The position numbers and the translations under genes were made by a program. From positions 620,001-684,000 of the forward strand of contig JAEVLN010000010.1 in assembly GCA_018350325.1 (NCBI GenBank): 64,000 nt of DNA. Direction: 5' to 3'. Origin of the DNA: Globodera rostochiensis. Lineage: Eukaryota > Nematoda > Chromadorea > Rhabditida > Heteroderidae. Each line of letters opens with the position of its first letter. The first letter of the stretch is position 1. The notes under the pieces are model-generated. The model had not been told where the DNA came from. It did no database searches and saw only the letters and a program-made list of their open reading frames with translations. This document shows positions 55,212 to 64,000 of the stretch, piece by piece.

Positions 55212-55800
55212 TTATTCTAATACATCAAGAAATGCTAATACTTCAGACTGAAGCCAATTTTCTAGATTTAAAATCCGGGAATGAATACGCTTGGCTTCTG
55301 AATGGAAGATTTTCGCAGCAGTTTGCCCTTTCAACAAAGTCTTTTCCAGCTCTCTCACTCGTTCCACATCTGTGCTTCTCCCAACCGCTTGCCATACCGT
55401 TTCGGCTTTATGCCGCTCCTCGTGTATTTTATCTTTCGCCGCATATAATTCCCAAATGGAATTCGTAATTTTCGCGGTACTAATAGGGGATATGGCAGTG
55501 CCGCGCAATAAAGTTTTATAGCTATTTTTTCATTTTCCCACCCCGGCTCCGTTTCCTTTTTCTTGGCATCATTAATAAATTTTTGGATGTTTTTAAAATT
55601 TTTCACAAAATTCTCAAAGGCCGCTTTTTTAAAATGAAACGTTGTTACGTTTTGGCACATTCAAATGTTTTGTCCTCTTTAACATATGCGGCCAATATGT
55701 CGTAAAATTCGGCATCGTCTGTATTCGGGAACAGGAAAGATTTAAGAAATTCTGGAAAAATATAATGGAACGATTTACATATATTAACGCATTAAACGTT
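55212..55800 (-). CDS. Polinton cargo, paralogue 1 of a tandem pair (frame-interrupted)
   Basis: Overlapping frames together resemble the next gene. Reading leftwards: FLFPNTDDAEFYDILAAYV in one frame, then QNVTTFHFKKAA and FINDAKKKETEPGW from 55660, then an amphipathic tail (VERVRELEKTLLKGQTAAK) ending at 55212. Two frame changes are needed, near 55,655 and 55,500. Introns, programmed shifting or decay are possible; none can be chosen from the sequence. The function is unknown, and the Lys/Glu-rich helices suggest an intracellular structural or DNA-associated protein. Confidence 0.45.
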
Positions 55801-55859
55801 TTTTTCTGAGAATACAAAATAGGAAACAAATTTATTCAACATTAAAAGAAAAAATAAAT

Positions 55860-56355
55860 CTATCCGCGTGACGTGCTTGGTCGTCTTCCTTTACCCGTAG
55901 GGTATGAGTAAGTCGCTACAATGATAGACATCTGCTCGCACAATAAATTAAGCTCCCGATAAGATTGTTGTAGCTTCGGGAACTCATGCAACACATCCTC
56001 TGGGGTCAGATTGTGCAACGGGCGTCCTGGAAGGATGATCGGGTCGGACAACGCTTTGCAGTATAAGTCAATTGATATTTTATCCATGACCCAACCAGGG
56101 GCGGTCTCTTTTTTCTTTGCATCATCTATGAATTTTTGAATCATTTTTTTTAAATTTTTCTCATAATTCCCATCGGCGGCATTTTTGAAGTAAAATGTTG
56201 TTACATTTTGTCGGATCCCAAACTTTGTATTCTCATTAACATGACTTTCCACCTCTTCATAGATTTTTTCCACGTCTGGGGACCGTCTGAAAAAATTGCG
56301 CGTATTTCTCGCTCTTCGTTTTTCAACAGGGACTTGAAGAAAAATTTAGATGGCA
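55860..56355 (-). CDS. Polinton cargo, paralogue 2 of a tandem pair
   Basis: A frame from 56273 encodes EKIYEEVESHVNE, QNVTTFYFKNAA, FIDDAKKKETAPGW and a C-terminus with LTPEDVLHEFPKLQ and GKGRRPSTSRG. An upstream piece, MPSKFFFKSLLKNEEREIRA (from 56353), is in another frame and may join through an intron or frameshift near 56,295. QNVTTF-F-A and FI-DAKKKET-PGW are shared with the gene at 55212-55800, so the two are tandem duplicates. No known domain is recognised. Confidence 0.5.
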
Positions 56356-56456
56356 TTCTGAAAATAGAAAAAGAAAGAAACAATACAATTATATCAGATA
56401 ATATATGGGTTTAAACATATGATGAAAAAAAGAAACAATAACAAAAAAACATTTAT

Positions 56457-59400
56457 TCAGTAATAACCAAAAGGCAAAACATTATATTCCTTATCCAAAA
56501 TCCCCTTCTTTTGGATCGGTTCATAGTCTTTCGTCACATCCTTCGCAAGAACCCTGTTGTCTCTCGTCGGCCCAATCTTCTGCGGATAGTAAAAACGCTT
56601 CTTCCTGCCTGCCACATAGTCTAAAACCATCTTCTTTAGGTCCCCATACACTAGTTTGTTAGCCATATCCATTGTAACCCCCCGAATCTTTGTTTGGTCC
56701 CAAATCTTCCCATCAGATTTCCTCCTCAGTTTCAACGCGTATTGTTTTGGGCCTTAATAATTACAATAAAAATGCAATGATATTTTATTTTTACCTCCTG
56801 AGACGAACTCCAAAATATCGTTTTCTGCGTACTCCCTAGTCATTTCCCCTAAAAATTTCCCCTCTTTCAAAGGACAGATACCCTTCGGGTGTGTGAAAAT
56901 CAAAGAGTCCGTGTCACAATACAACAATTTGCACCCCTCGGCCCTGTACACCTGCTCCATATATTCATACAGCTTTATTCTCGCTGCGCTCGTCGTCCTA
57001 AATAAAAATTTATTAGGAATACTATTTTCTAAAAAACTAACCACAACGACAAAAAGATGTTCGAAACGTTGTGTTCCTTAATAAACGGCTCCTTCTTATT
57101 GTAAACCGCCCGTATTAATTCCTTATTTATTTCCACGGGGCGCCTAAACACTATCGTATCATCCTGATAAAGTTCCATCCATCTTTCCATGCTATTCACA
57201 AGCTCGGTTGTTGAGAGGGTGTTTCTCATTGCAAACTTTCCCCATAAGGAATTTAACCCCAATTTTGCGATCAGCCTCAGACCCGGATTTTTCTTCATGT
57301 TTTCCGGCTCCAAATAAATATCGTATTTACCCCTATACATGTCGATAAACGCCTGCTTTTCCTCTTCCGTCTTTACATCCGAAGCCCATCCCGATGCCTC
57401 AACTTTAATCTTCAAAAACATCCTAACATAACCCTTGAACAGCTGGGTATCAAACTCCTCAAAATGGTACGCCCGATAAAATCGGATGACCTTGTACCCC
57501 AACTCCAGCGCCTTGCGCAACTCAATCGATGTGAATGTTCCCAACAATGCCCTCTCTTCATCGCTATGCTCACATTTCTCCACATCCCCTGCTCTGACAA
57601 ATTCTTTTTTAGCCTTTTTCGCGCAAACCCCACAATTTATGAAAAGTAACATGTCGTCAAGGAGAAGGGGCAAAAGAGGATACATTAGATCTTTTGGGGG
57701 GACGACTTTCACCTTCAACAAGCCGTCGTATGGCACATCCACGGGCTCAGTCCTTAAAAATTATCAACTTTTAGTGGATATGAAATAAATTTTTCCTTTA
57801 CCAATTCACAATATAATTCTGGCTCTGAATAATCTTTGGGATGCCAACGGGGTACGGCGAATCATAATTCACAAAGGGGTATAGTGAGATGATGTCGAAC
57901 ATGGAAATTTCGACTTTATCCGATGCAGCCGCAAACAAACAAAACGGCATGGTCCTCCCCCCTGAGAAAGCGTCCCTCGGATTGATCGGGCTTAAACGAA
58001 AACCAAATAAAATAAATTTGTTTTTATTACCCTTTGTCTGGTACCCCCTCGAAAAATTTCTTCATCTCCCTATTCCGCTTCAGTTCTTTCTTCACATCAC
58101 ATTCCTAAAATTTGGATTTTACCCCAACATAAAACATGTGTCCATGTTAGCTGTTTCTTAAGCATTCTGGAAATAAACACTTTCCCAGACATAAAAAATA
58201 TGTCCAGATTAGCTGTTTCCTAAACATTTTGGGAAGATGTTTAATAAACACATACCCAAACTTCCTCCACCGAGAAATTTTTGCATGTTTCTCGCAAACA
58301 ATCCATTTTGAACTCCGTTCGCCTAAAATTCTCATCCGTGCATAACCCATTAGGCCCAACCGTCCAAGGCAAATAACATTTTCCGCATCCGTGCCATGCG
58401 CAGCCCTTGAAAAACAATTATTTAACATAACTGAAATGTTTTTTATACCTGGAACTCAATTATCCTCTTCTGGGCTCCAACCACGCAATCCACTTTGTAC
58501 CCGCCGAATTTCAACTCTCCCCCATTTAATGCGTGTCTGACTTTTACCCCCTCCCTGTGCGCTAACCACTCAAAATATCGCACTGCTATTTTGCTCTGCT
58601 TATCCGCCTTTTCATAACCCCCCTCCGGAACGATAGGAATGTGTCTTTCCTTCAAAAACTTTGCCCTGAAGACTTTCATCACAATACCGGCAATTGTCAC
58701 ACTGTCCTTGATCACGTCCATGTCCTTTGTAATGTCCAAAAACAATTTCCGAAACTTCAACACGGCCGCCATCAAGATTTCTACATCATTCTCACAATAA
58801 ATCCTGAGCTGCTCCCCTAAAAGCTTTTTTTCTTATATTTATTTTGGTTAAAATTTTACCAAGTTCAAACTCCGTTTCATAGTTCTCGTTGTACCACTTC
58901 TCAAACTTCTCATAATCTTTTTCCTTCTTTCCGCCCGGGAGATAATCTTCAAACGGGGGCAAATGTGGCAACCTTTTCCCAAAGTTCTCGTTCCTATTGT
59001 ATTTGTGTGGAAAATACAACTTGGCCGGCATTTCCAGCTCCAAAGTCTTTGGCAGCTCGGACAAAGGATTCTGACTTAACATCCAGAAATCCCTGAAACA
59101 CACTTTGCCCGCCTTTATCTCATAAATCTTCAAGTCCGCCATCAGCATGTCTGTTTTGATCCCTCGGTTTGTCAGCTCCCTCAAAACAAAATGAGAATCA
59201 AACCGGCCTAAAAATGTTATTATTTATCTGAATACCCCCCCCCCCATTATTACTTGCATAATGCGCAAATGCAACAGTTTCAAAATCCTTAAATCCCATA
59301 ACCCAGTCAACAAAATTGCTTATAGGATCAATAACCCCCTCTGCCTGAGACCATGTTATCATCTTTGGACCTTCCCCACAAATTTCACATTCCTTCTCTT

Positions 59401-60331
59401 CCCCTGAGCAAACGCTGCACGTGACTGCTGCAGAAACCAGATTTGGCAGATGCTCCCCATCCACTAGCGTCGTCTCCAAATCATAAGCAACAATACGGTA
59501 CCGGGGGAGGTTAGGACGAATTTTGTGTTTCTTGATGAAACATTGCCTCGCCGGATGGTACACAAAACATATTTTACAGAATTTCTCCCCACAGGTGTGC
59601 TTATTGTCCCTCGTTCTGTACATCTCATCGCATTTTTTACATTTTTTGTATTCTTTACAAATTCTCTTCTTGTGAGCTTCAAAACACCCCTCGGTGTAAA
59701 ATTTCCTATTGCATTCTTCGCAATAAATCGACTCACCTTCTTGTTTACATGGAAAGCCGAACCCCATTCGACAACACTTTTTACACCTTTCCTTGCAGTC
59801 GAGTCTGTGCCTTTCGGGCCGGTCGTATGTCATCTCACAGCTCACACAGAAATTCCGGACTTTAAAAAACTGGGTCACGCTCTTCATCCCATCCCAATGG
59901 CCCTTGTCCAAAACAACACAAACTTCGTATTTTTTCACGGCTTCCCCTTTGAATATCAGTTTAAGGCCCACCACCTGAAAAAATTTTTTGAAAAATGCCC
60001 TAATGTTTTTTTACCCTACCAAATCAAAAGCCACGATTCGATACATGTCCGGAAACTCCTTGTCCCAAAAAGCCTGAACGACTCCCAGATGCCCAAGCCC
60101 ATAAGATTTCGCGTTCCCATCAATTCCTAGATTCCCTATCAAATCCATGATCATTTCGCGTTGCTTTTTGTCCGATTGCATCAGATAACGGTATTTCTTA
60201 CGAGTAATCTCAGTATCAACCAATTGATAATTTCGGGCAAGCTCCAAAGCATAAAACAAACTAAATTTCCCCTTCGGGGTAGGAAGACGACCCAACTCCT
60301 TAATTTCGACCAAAGGGTTGAAGCGAACCAT
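56457..60331 (-). CDS. Polinton protein-primed family-B DNA polymerase
   Basis: About ten exons with very short introns (roughly 40-60 bases) reading leftwards. The start is taken at ATG 60331 (MVRFNPLVEIKEL); 60391 would add a hydrophobic leader. An N-terminal cysteine-rich zinc-binding region (59,560-59,850) is followed by the exonuclease motifs AYDLETT, a split FDSHF and YCENDVEI. Then come polymerase motif A DIISLYP (about 57,880), motif B KLGLNSLWGKF (about 57,250) and motif C YCDTDS (about 56,920). The last exon ends at 56457. The enzyme would copy the element from a protein primer. Frames are open between introns and no internal stop is required, so it may be functional. Confidence 0.85.
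58125..58260. repeat. Short direct repeat within the polymerase gene
   Basis: ACATGTGTCCATGTTAGCTG and TATGTCCAGATTAGCTG, each with TTAAGCATTCTGG/CTAAACATTTTGG, repeat at about 58,133-58,160 and 58,190-58,225. This lies in the longest putative intron. Confidence 0.45.
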
Positions 60332-60399
60332 TTTCAAAAAAAGGTTGAAAATAGTAAAGAAAATAAAGAGCAAATGAGAAATAAAGAGCAAATGAGAAT

Positions 60400-61361
60400 A
60401 TTTATCTAAAAAATGAAAATGTTATGAATAATTGCTAGTAACACATAATTTTTTTTTTAAATGAACAGACGAAAAAATGCAAAGTGTGAGAAGAGGCACC
60501 GAATGCCGCCTTAAAAAGGAAATTTTAGGATAGGCGGCGCTTACACTGACGATCCGAAAATGGGATAGGCGTGGCGTTGGATGACGGTGTGTGAGTGAAA
60601 GAGCACAAGTGTAGGGGACAGTGGCGACTGGCACGCGGGCATTCGGCCGGCGGCGACCGGGCAATTTGATTGACGGCTTTTTGAAAGAGGGGTGACACAT
60701 GGGCAAATTTTGTTCCATATTTGGAGTGACCGGTCGCAAAAAGTAAGGTATTTTGATTGACAGGTGACTCGATGGCTCGGTCTATTGCACATTAAATGCC
60801 TGGCACCGATTACGAAAATAAGAAATTTTGATTGATGGGTATAGAAAAAAGTGACAGTTGGCTTAGATGGTTTTTCGTTTCACAATAACGCCGGTGACAG
60901 CCGGGTGCTCCTATGCCTTTTTGATTGATGGGATTTTAGGGTGGTTGGCACGAAAACCTATTTTATTTCACTATTTGAATGAAAATAACTGACGGTTGCC
61001 AAAAGAATGAACCGTTGATTGCCAGCTCAGAGGGTAATGTTTTCATGCGCGACGAAAGTTTGATTGACAGGTGACTAAATGACCTTGAGAGATGCGAAGT
61101 GAAGTTGAATTTTGGATTAGGCATTCGGCTCGATAGGATTTAGGGGACCAATTTAATTATTTGGTTTGTGGTTGTGTGTAATCCGGGCATTTTTTTGTAG
61201 AAAACAATCAACGGCTTGGATCGGGGTAAATTAATGGATTACTTTGATTTTTCAGTAGAGTTTTTTATACCTATAGCCTTAAAATAGAGAGAACATAGTA
61301 TTGTTCATTGGCCCTTAAAAAAATATTTGCGAAGTAATTCTGTGTAGAAAAATCTCCTCTT
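60400..61361. other. Polinton internal non-coding stretch
   Basis: No supported gene. TTTTGATTGA(T/C)(A/G)GG-type words recur every 60-170 bases (for example 60,751; 60,827; 60,921; 61,060). They may be spacer repeats, or sites for an element-encoded protein. Confidence 0.4.
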
Positions 61362-61437
61362 TCAAATGGTATATCGTTTGTAAAAAACAGATCCAAATTC
61401 ACAGACTAGATAGGTTTTGTAGAGACAATTGAAATTT
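61228..61437. repeat. Extra copy of the inner arm sequence, direct to 62,850-63,046
   Basis: ATTAATGGATTACTTTGAT through CTAGATAGGTTTTGTAGA is repeated with about 15-20% differences at 62,850-63,046, and inverted at 54,358-54,500. It overlaps the end of the cargo frame at 61362. Confidence 0.7.
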
Positions 61438-61956
61438 AGCGCTGAACAAAATTTCGTTCTTTTTGGCTTGCATGTATCTCCGCGAGCGGACTGCGAGTTT
61501 TTTATCATTCGCATTTTTTGTGATTTTCTGTCGAAACTAAAGTTCCAAAAACCAAAATTTGGTTTTTGGCGATAAATTAGAACGATGTGAACACTGAACG
61601 TCTCCATCCTTCGGCGTGTTGTAATTAACAAACCACACCCAAAACCATTCACTCGCATACTCATCCAATTCACTCGTTTCCCTCCTTCATCAATCACTTT
61701 TAATGTTGAGAATGAGCAAAGTTCGCTCCAATCAACCCGCCCGCCCATCCAAAAACCAATCTTCTGATTGATCTTCAACTTCACATTTGGGGTTATTTAA
61801 ACCGCTGTAATTTCCCTCCGTCCCCAAAATTATTTTCATAGTCTTGAAGAAGCCTTCCTTCGTCCACATCAATAGCACATTTTGCCCGTTTATATTCTCA
61901 AGCAATGCCCTTTCGATCACATTCAATTTGTAGTCAACCGTTGGTTTTATGTTCAA
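61362..61956 (-). CDS. Polinton cargo, unrecognised (two overlapping frames)
   Basis: From ATG 61956 the frame reads MNIKPTVDYKLNVIERALLE and NVLLMWTKEGFFKTMKIILG to 61732. It overlaps a second frame, 61784-61362, that begins KINQKIGFWMGGRVDW. A short intron or frameshift may join them. It is divergent from the + strand gene starting at 61988, with only about 31 bases between starts. No domain is recognised. Confidence 0.35.
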
Positions 61957-61987
61957 AAAAATGTTGTCTTTTTTCTAGCTTACGAAC

Positions 61988-62561
61988 ATGCCAAAAAGGG
62001 GTTTCCGAGCCTTGCACCTGCAAAATGTACGTCGCAAACAAATCGCGACGGATGAGGAAGCTCAGAAAAGCCGCCTTTTAGAACTGTTTGAGCGGACATC
62101 TCCTCTGCCCTCTGACAACGAGATCCAGCTGCTGGGCCCAAACGTTCACAGACTCGTTCTCGTTGCCTTTGCGCCGGCCATGCGGTTGAAATTTCCGCCG
62201 GTAGCCCAGAGGGACTACTATGCCTGTTCTCAAGAGGATTGGGCTGGTTACCTTCCGCCAGCAGGCCACAAAAGGCCCAACCACAAGTCCTACTCTCTTT
62301 TTCCGCCGCTGTACCATTCAGATTTTAGTTTTTTTTCAATTCGCCCTTAATGCGGACCCATTCTCGACCTTGGGCAAAGCTGATTTGTGCATGGCGCATG
62401 AAGCACTGCATTGTCTTTCAAGACAGGCTCTCGGCGACGACGAGAGTTATTGTGCTTCGATGAAAGGTGAAAGGAAGATGTCCGAGAGTTTTCGTACTCT
62501 CCGTGAACAACTGCTGCTCACCTACCCTTTTATGTCCGATTTGCTTGATGTTTGTGAATGA
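61988..62561 (+). CDS. Polinton cargo, unrecognised basic/hydrophobic protein
   Basis: ATG 61988 begins MPKRGFRALHLQNVRRKQIA, a basic start, then LLGPNVHRLVLVAFAPAMRL. The frame stops at 62348-62350. A second frame, 62220-62561, continues with FSTLGKADLCMAHEALHCLS and ends LLLTYPFMSDLLDVCE. A splice or frameshift near 62,320-62,345 would unite them; no clear acceptor was found. No family is recognised. Confidence 0.4.
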
Positions 62562-62879
62562 GAGATTTGGATGTTTTTATTAAGCTGACCAAGGAACAAG
62601 GGGTTACGCGAGAATTGTTTTATTAACAACCAAAAACATGAAAAAATTTAACGAAATGCTAGAGAAAGAGTGGGCAGAGTAGGATTGGTTACGACTAATC
62701 ATTTGAATTTTATTGCTGATTTTAGGGAAGCCTCAACTTGTTTACCTCATCATACAATATCCTTGCGCTCTTTCTGTAGATTTGTTGCCTTTCATTATTA
62801 AATGATTATTCTGCTTTTGGTTCCTTGTTGAAGATTAGTAAACTCTGTTGAATTAATGGATTACTTTGATCTTCGAGTT

Positions 62880-63634
62880 TTTAAGTACCAATAGCCTAAT
62901 TACATTGAGAGCCCATAGTATTGTTCAATGGATCTTAAAAAAATATTTGTGAAGTAATTTTGTGCAGAAAATTCTCCTCTTTCAAATGGTATATCATTTG
63001 TGCAAAACAGATCCAAATTCACAGACTAGATAGGTTTTGTAGACCTCTCGTCGGACCTTCGCTCGTTGGTTTGAGAGGAATCGATCACCTGGCCCTGTTC
63101 GCAATGGGTTGTGAACGGATATGACGCCACATCTTATTGATAGCTGGGTTTGTCTATCGTCTACTGTTTGGCATAATAGTCATACTTTGTAATACACTCA
63201 TCATACAATCGTCATAATTTGTTATATTAGGGATATTTTATCATGCCATAGGCATACCGGTGTCATAATTTGTCATCATTATCATCTTGTTTGTAATTAT
63301 AGTCATACTTTGTAATAATATGTCATACAATAGTCATATTTTCATCGTTGTTACACCTTTGTCATAACAGTCAACCATAGTCATACTTTCTCATACCCAC
63401 GTCATAATACTGTCATACTTTTTCATACAATAGGCATACCATAGTCACAAATGGTCATGCAATTTTAATACTGTTTATCATAATACTCATACTTTGTCAT
63501 ACTTTCTCATACCTGAGTCATACTTAGACATATTGCGGCATAATAGCCATAGTTTTCATACAATAGGCATAGTTTTTCATAATATGTCATGCCGTAGTCA
63601 TATAATTTGTCATAATTTTTAATAAATAATCCAC
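62880..63634. repeat. Right inverted arm with TGTCATA satellite
   Basis: 62,880-63,130 is the inverse of 54,240-54,500, and 63,180-63,634 is the inverse of the left satellite (ATTTGTCATAATTTTTAATA at its right end mirrors the sequence just after the left integrase stop). Confidence 0.8.
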
Positions 63635-64000
63635 CTAATCCCTTTCAATATCCGTATCCTTTACCCATGCATTTGGTTTGTTTGTGTCTACAATCCATCG
63701 AACAAAATGTTCTTTGACCCCTTTACGAACTCGTGTTTTTAATATTTCAGCAAGTCTGGAGTCCTCTGCTACTTTAACAAGCTCCTGATTATAGAAAATA
63801 CCTTTAATGCTTTCACCGTTAAGATCTTCAATACGATAAGATTGGGGAAAAGTGTGCAGGACTTTAGCAATTTTAAATATTTCTTCTGTAAAATTTGGAT
63901 AATACCCTTTTGCAAATACGCCTTTTTCTTTGGTAATCCGAACGGTTTCCCCCATTTTAAATTTCGATTCGTTTTGTGGTTCTTCCTTATCGCCATATAC
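63635..64000 (-). CDS. Second Polinton integrase, C-terminal 122 codons (cut by window edge)
   Basis: The frame is open to the window edge and ends at 63635. It covers the region after the catalytic core: GETVRITKEKGVFAKGYYPN and the chromodomain-like tail (ILKTRV, EHFVRW, NAWVKDTDIE). It differs from the left copy at roughly one residue in eight, for example KVLHTFPQSYRIEDLNG in place of KVLSTVPQSYRIEDFDD. The two copies have therefore evolved apart rather than being kept identical. Catalytic residues lie beyond the window. Confidence 0.85.
   Translation of the reverse strand, partial: VYGDKEEPQNESKFKMGETVRITKEKGVFAKGYYPNFTEEIFKIAKVLHTFPQSYRIEDLNGESIKGIFYNQELVKVAEDSRLAEILKTRVRKGVKEHFVRWIVDTNKPNAWVKDTDIERD

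Larger units (their letters stand above)
52573..64000. mobile_element. Polinton/Maverick-like DNA transposon (right end beyond window)
   Basis: The region combines an RVE-type integrase, a protein-primed family-B DNA polymerase and long inverted arms, the defining set for Polintons. The left arm (about 52,573-54,500) and right arm (about 62,880-64,000, running off the window) are inverted relatives, each with an integrase and a TGACTAT-type satellite. Between them lie the polymerase and unrecognised cargo. No capsid, FtsK-like ATPase or cysteine protease gene is visible, and the internal part (about 8 kb) is short for the class, so it may be a reduced or rearranged element. Confidence 0.75.

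Noticed and set aside
54549..62561. Capsid, packaging ATPase or protease genes of a Polinton
   Set aside because: I looked for Walker-type GxxGxGK(S/T) and for long capsid-sized frames between the arms; none was found in the visible frames.

Overview
This window looks like genomic DNA of a nematode. It is AT-rich and its genes are split by mostly short introns. It carries a cuticle collagen with the typical N-terminal anchor, furin site and Gly-X-Y blocks, Str-superfamily and SRSX chemoreceptors, and a GABA-B type receptor. Several introns need a GC donor. No bacterial features are present. My guess is a clade IV plant-parasitic (cyst-type) species, from the intron style, the GC-AG introns and the dense small repeats; this is inference.

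Layout: 0-0.45 kb, the 3' end of a collagen gene, the inverted copy of the one at 25.6-26.96 kb. 0.77-3.1 kb (-), a broken serpin. 3.76-8.5 kb (-), two near-identical tandem chemoreceptor genes; a third, older copy lies at 14.1-16.4 kb (-). 10.3-12.0 kb (+), a minisatellite leading into at least six helix-turn-helix-like repeats. 17.7-18.4 kb (+), a weak secreted-protein candidate. 20.07-21.65 kb (+), an SRSX-type GPCR. 23.0-23.6 kb, an acidic/basic repeat ORF. 25.86-26.96 kb (-), the complete collagen gene. 29.08-30.64 kb (-), a short-chain dehydrogenase. 33-34 kb, a coiled-coil fragment and a 36-bp minisatellite. 34.4-35.1 kb (-), a pseudo-duplicate of GABA-B receptor exons. 37.9-38.9 kb (+), a broken NADAR-like gene. 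41.15-49.83 kb (-), a GABA-B receptor reconstructed as 25 exons. 52.57-64.0 kb, a Polinton/Maverick-like element.

The Polinton has a protein-primed family-B DNA polymerase with short introns, an RVE integrase with a chromodomain-like tail in the left arm, a second diverged integrase in the inverted right arm, TGACTAT-type satellite DNA in both arms, and several unrecognised cargo ORFs. I saw no capsid, packaging ATPase or protease gene.

Over the whole window lie many short palindromic elements with TAGGG/CAGGG ends. Most carry 8-bp target duplications close to GTTTAAAT and are best explained as non-autonomous hAT-type elements. They sit in introns of the receptor genes, and two carry Pol III-like A and B boxes. 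The host genes form no operon; they are independent sensory, structural and metabolic genes. Exon coordinates were derived by hand from splice sites and codon phase.
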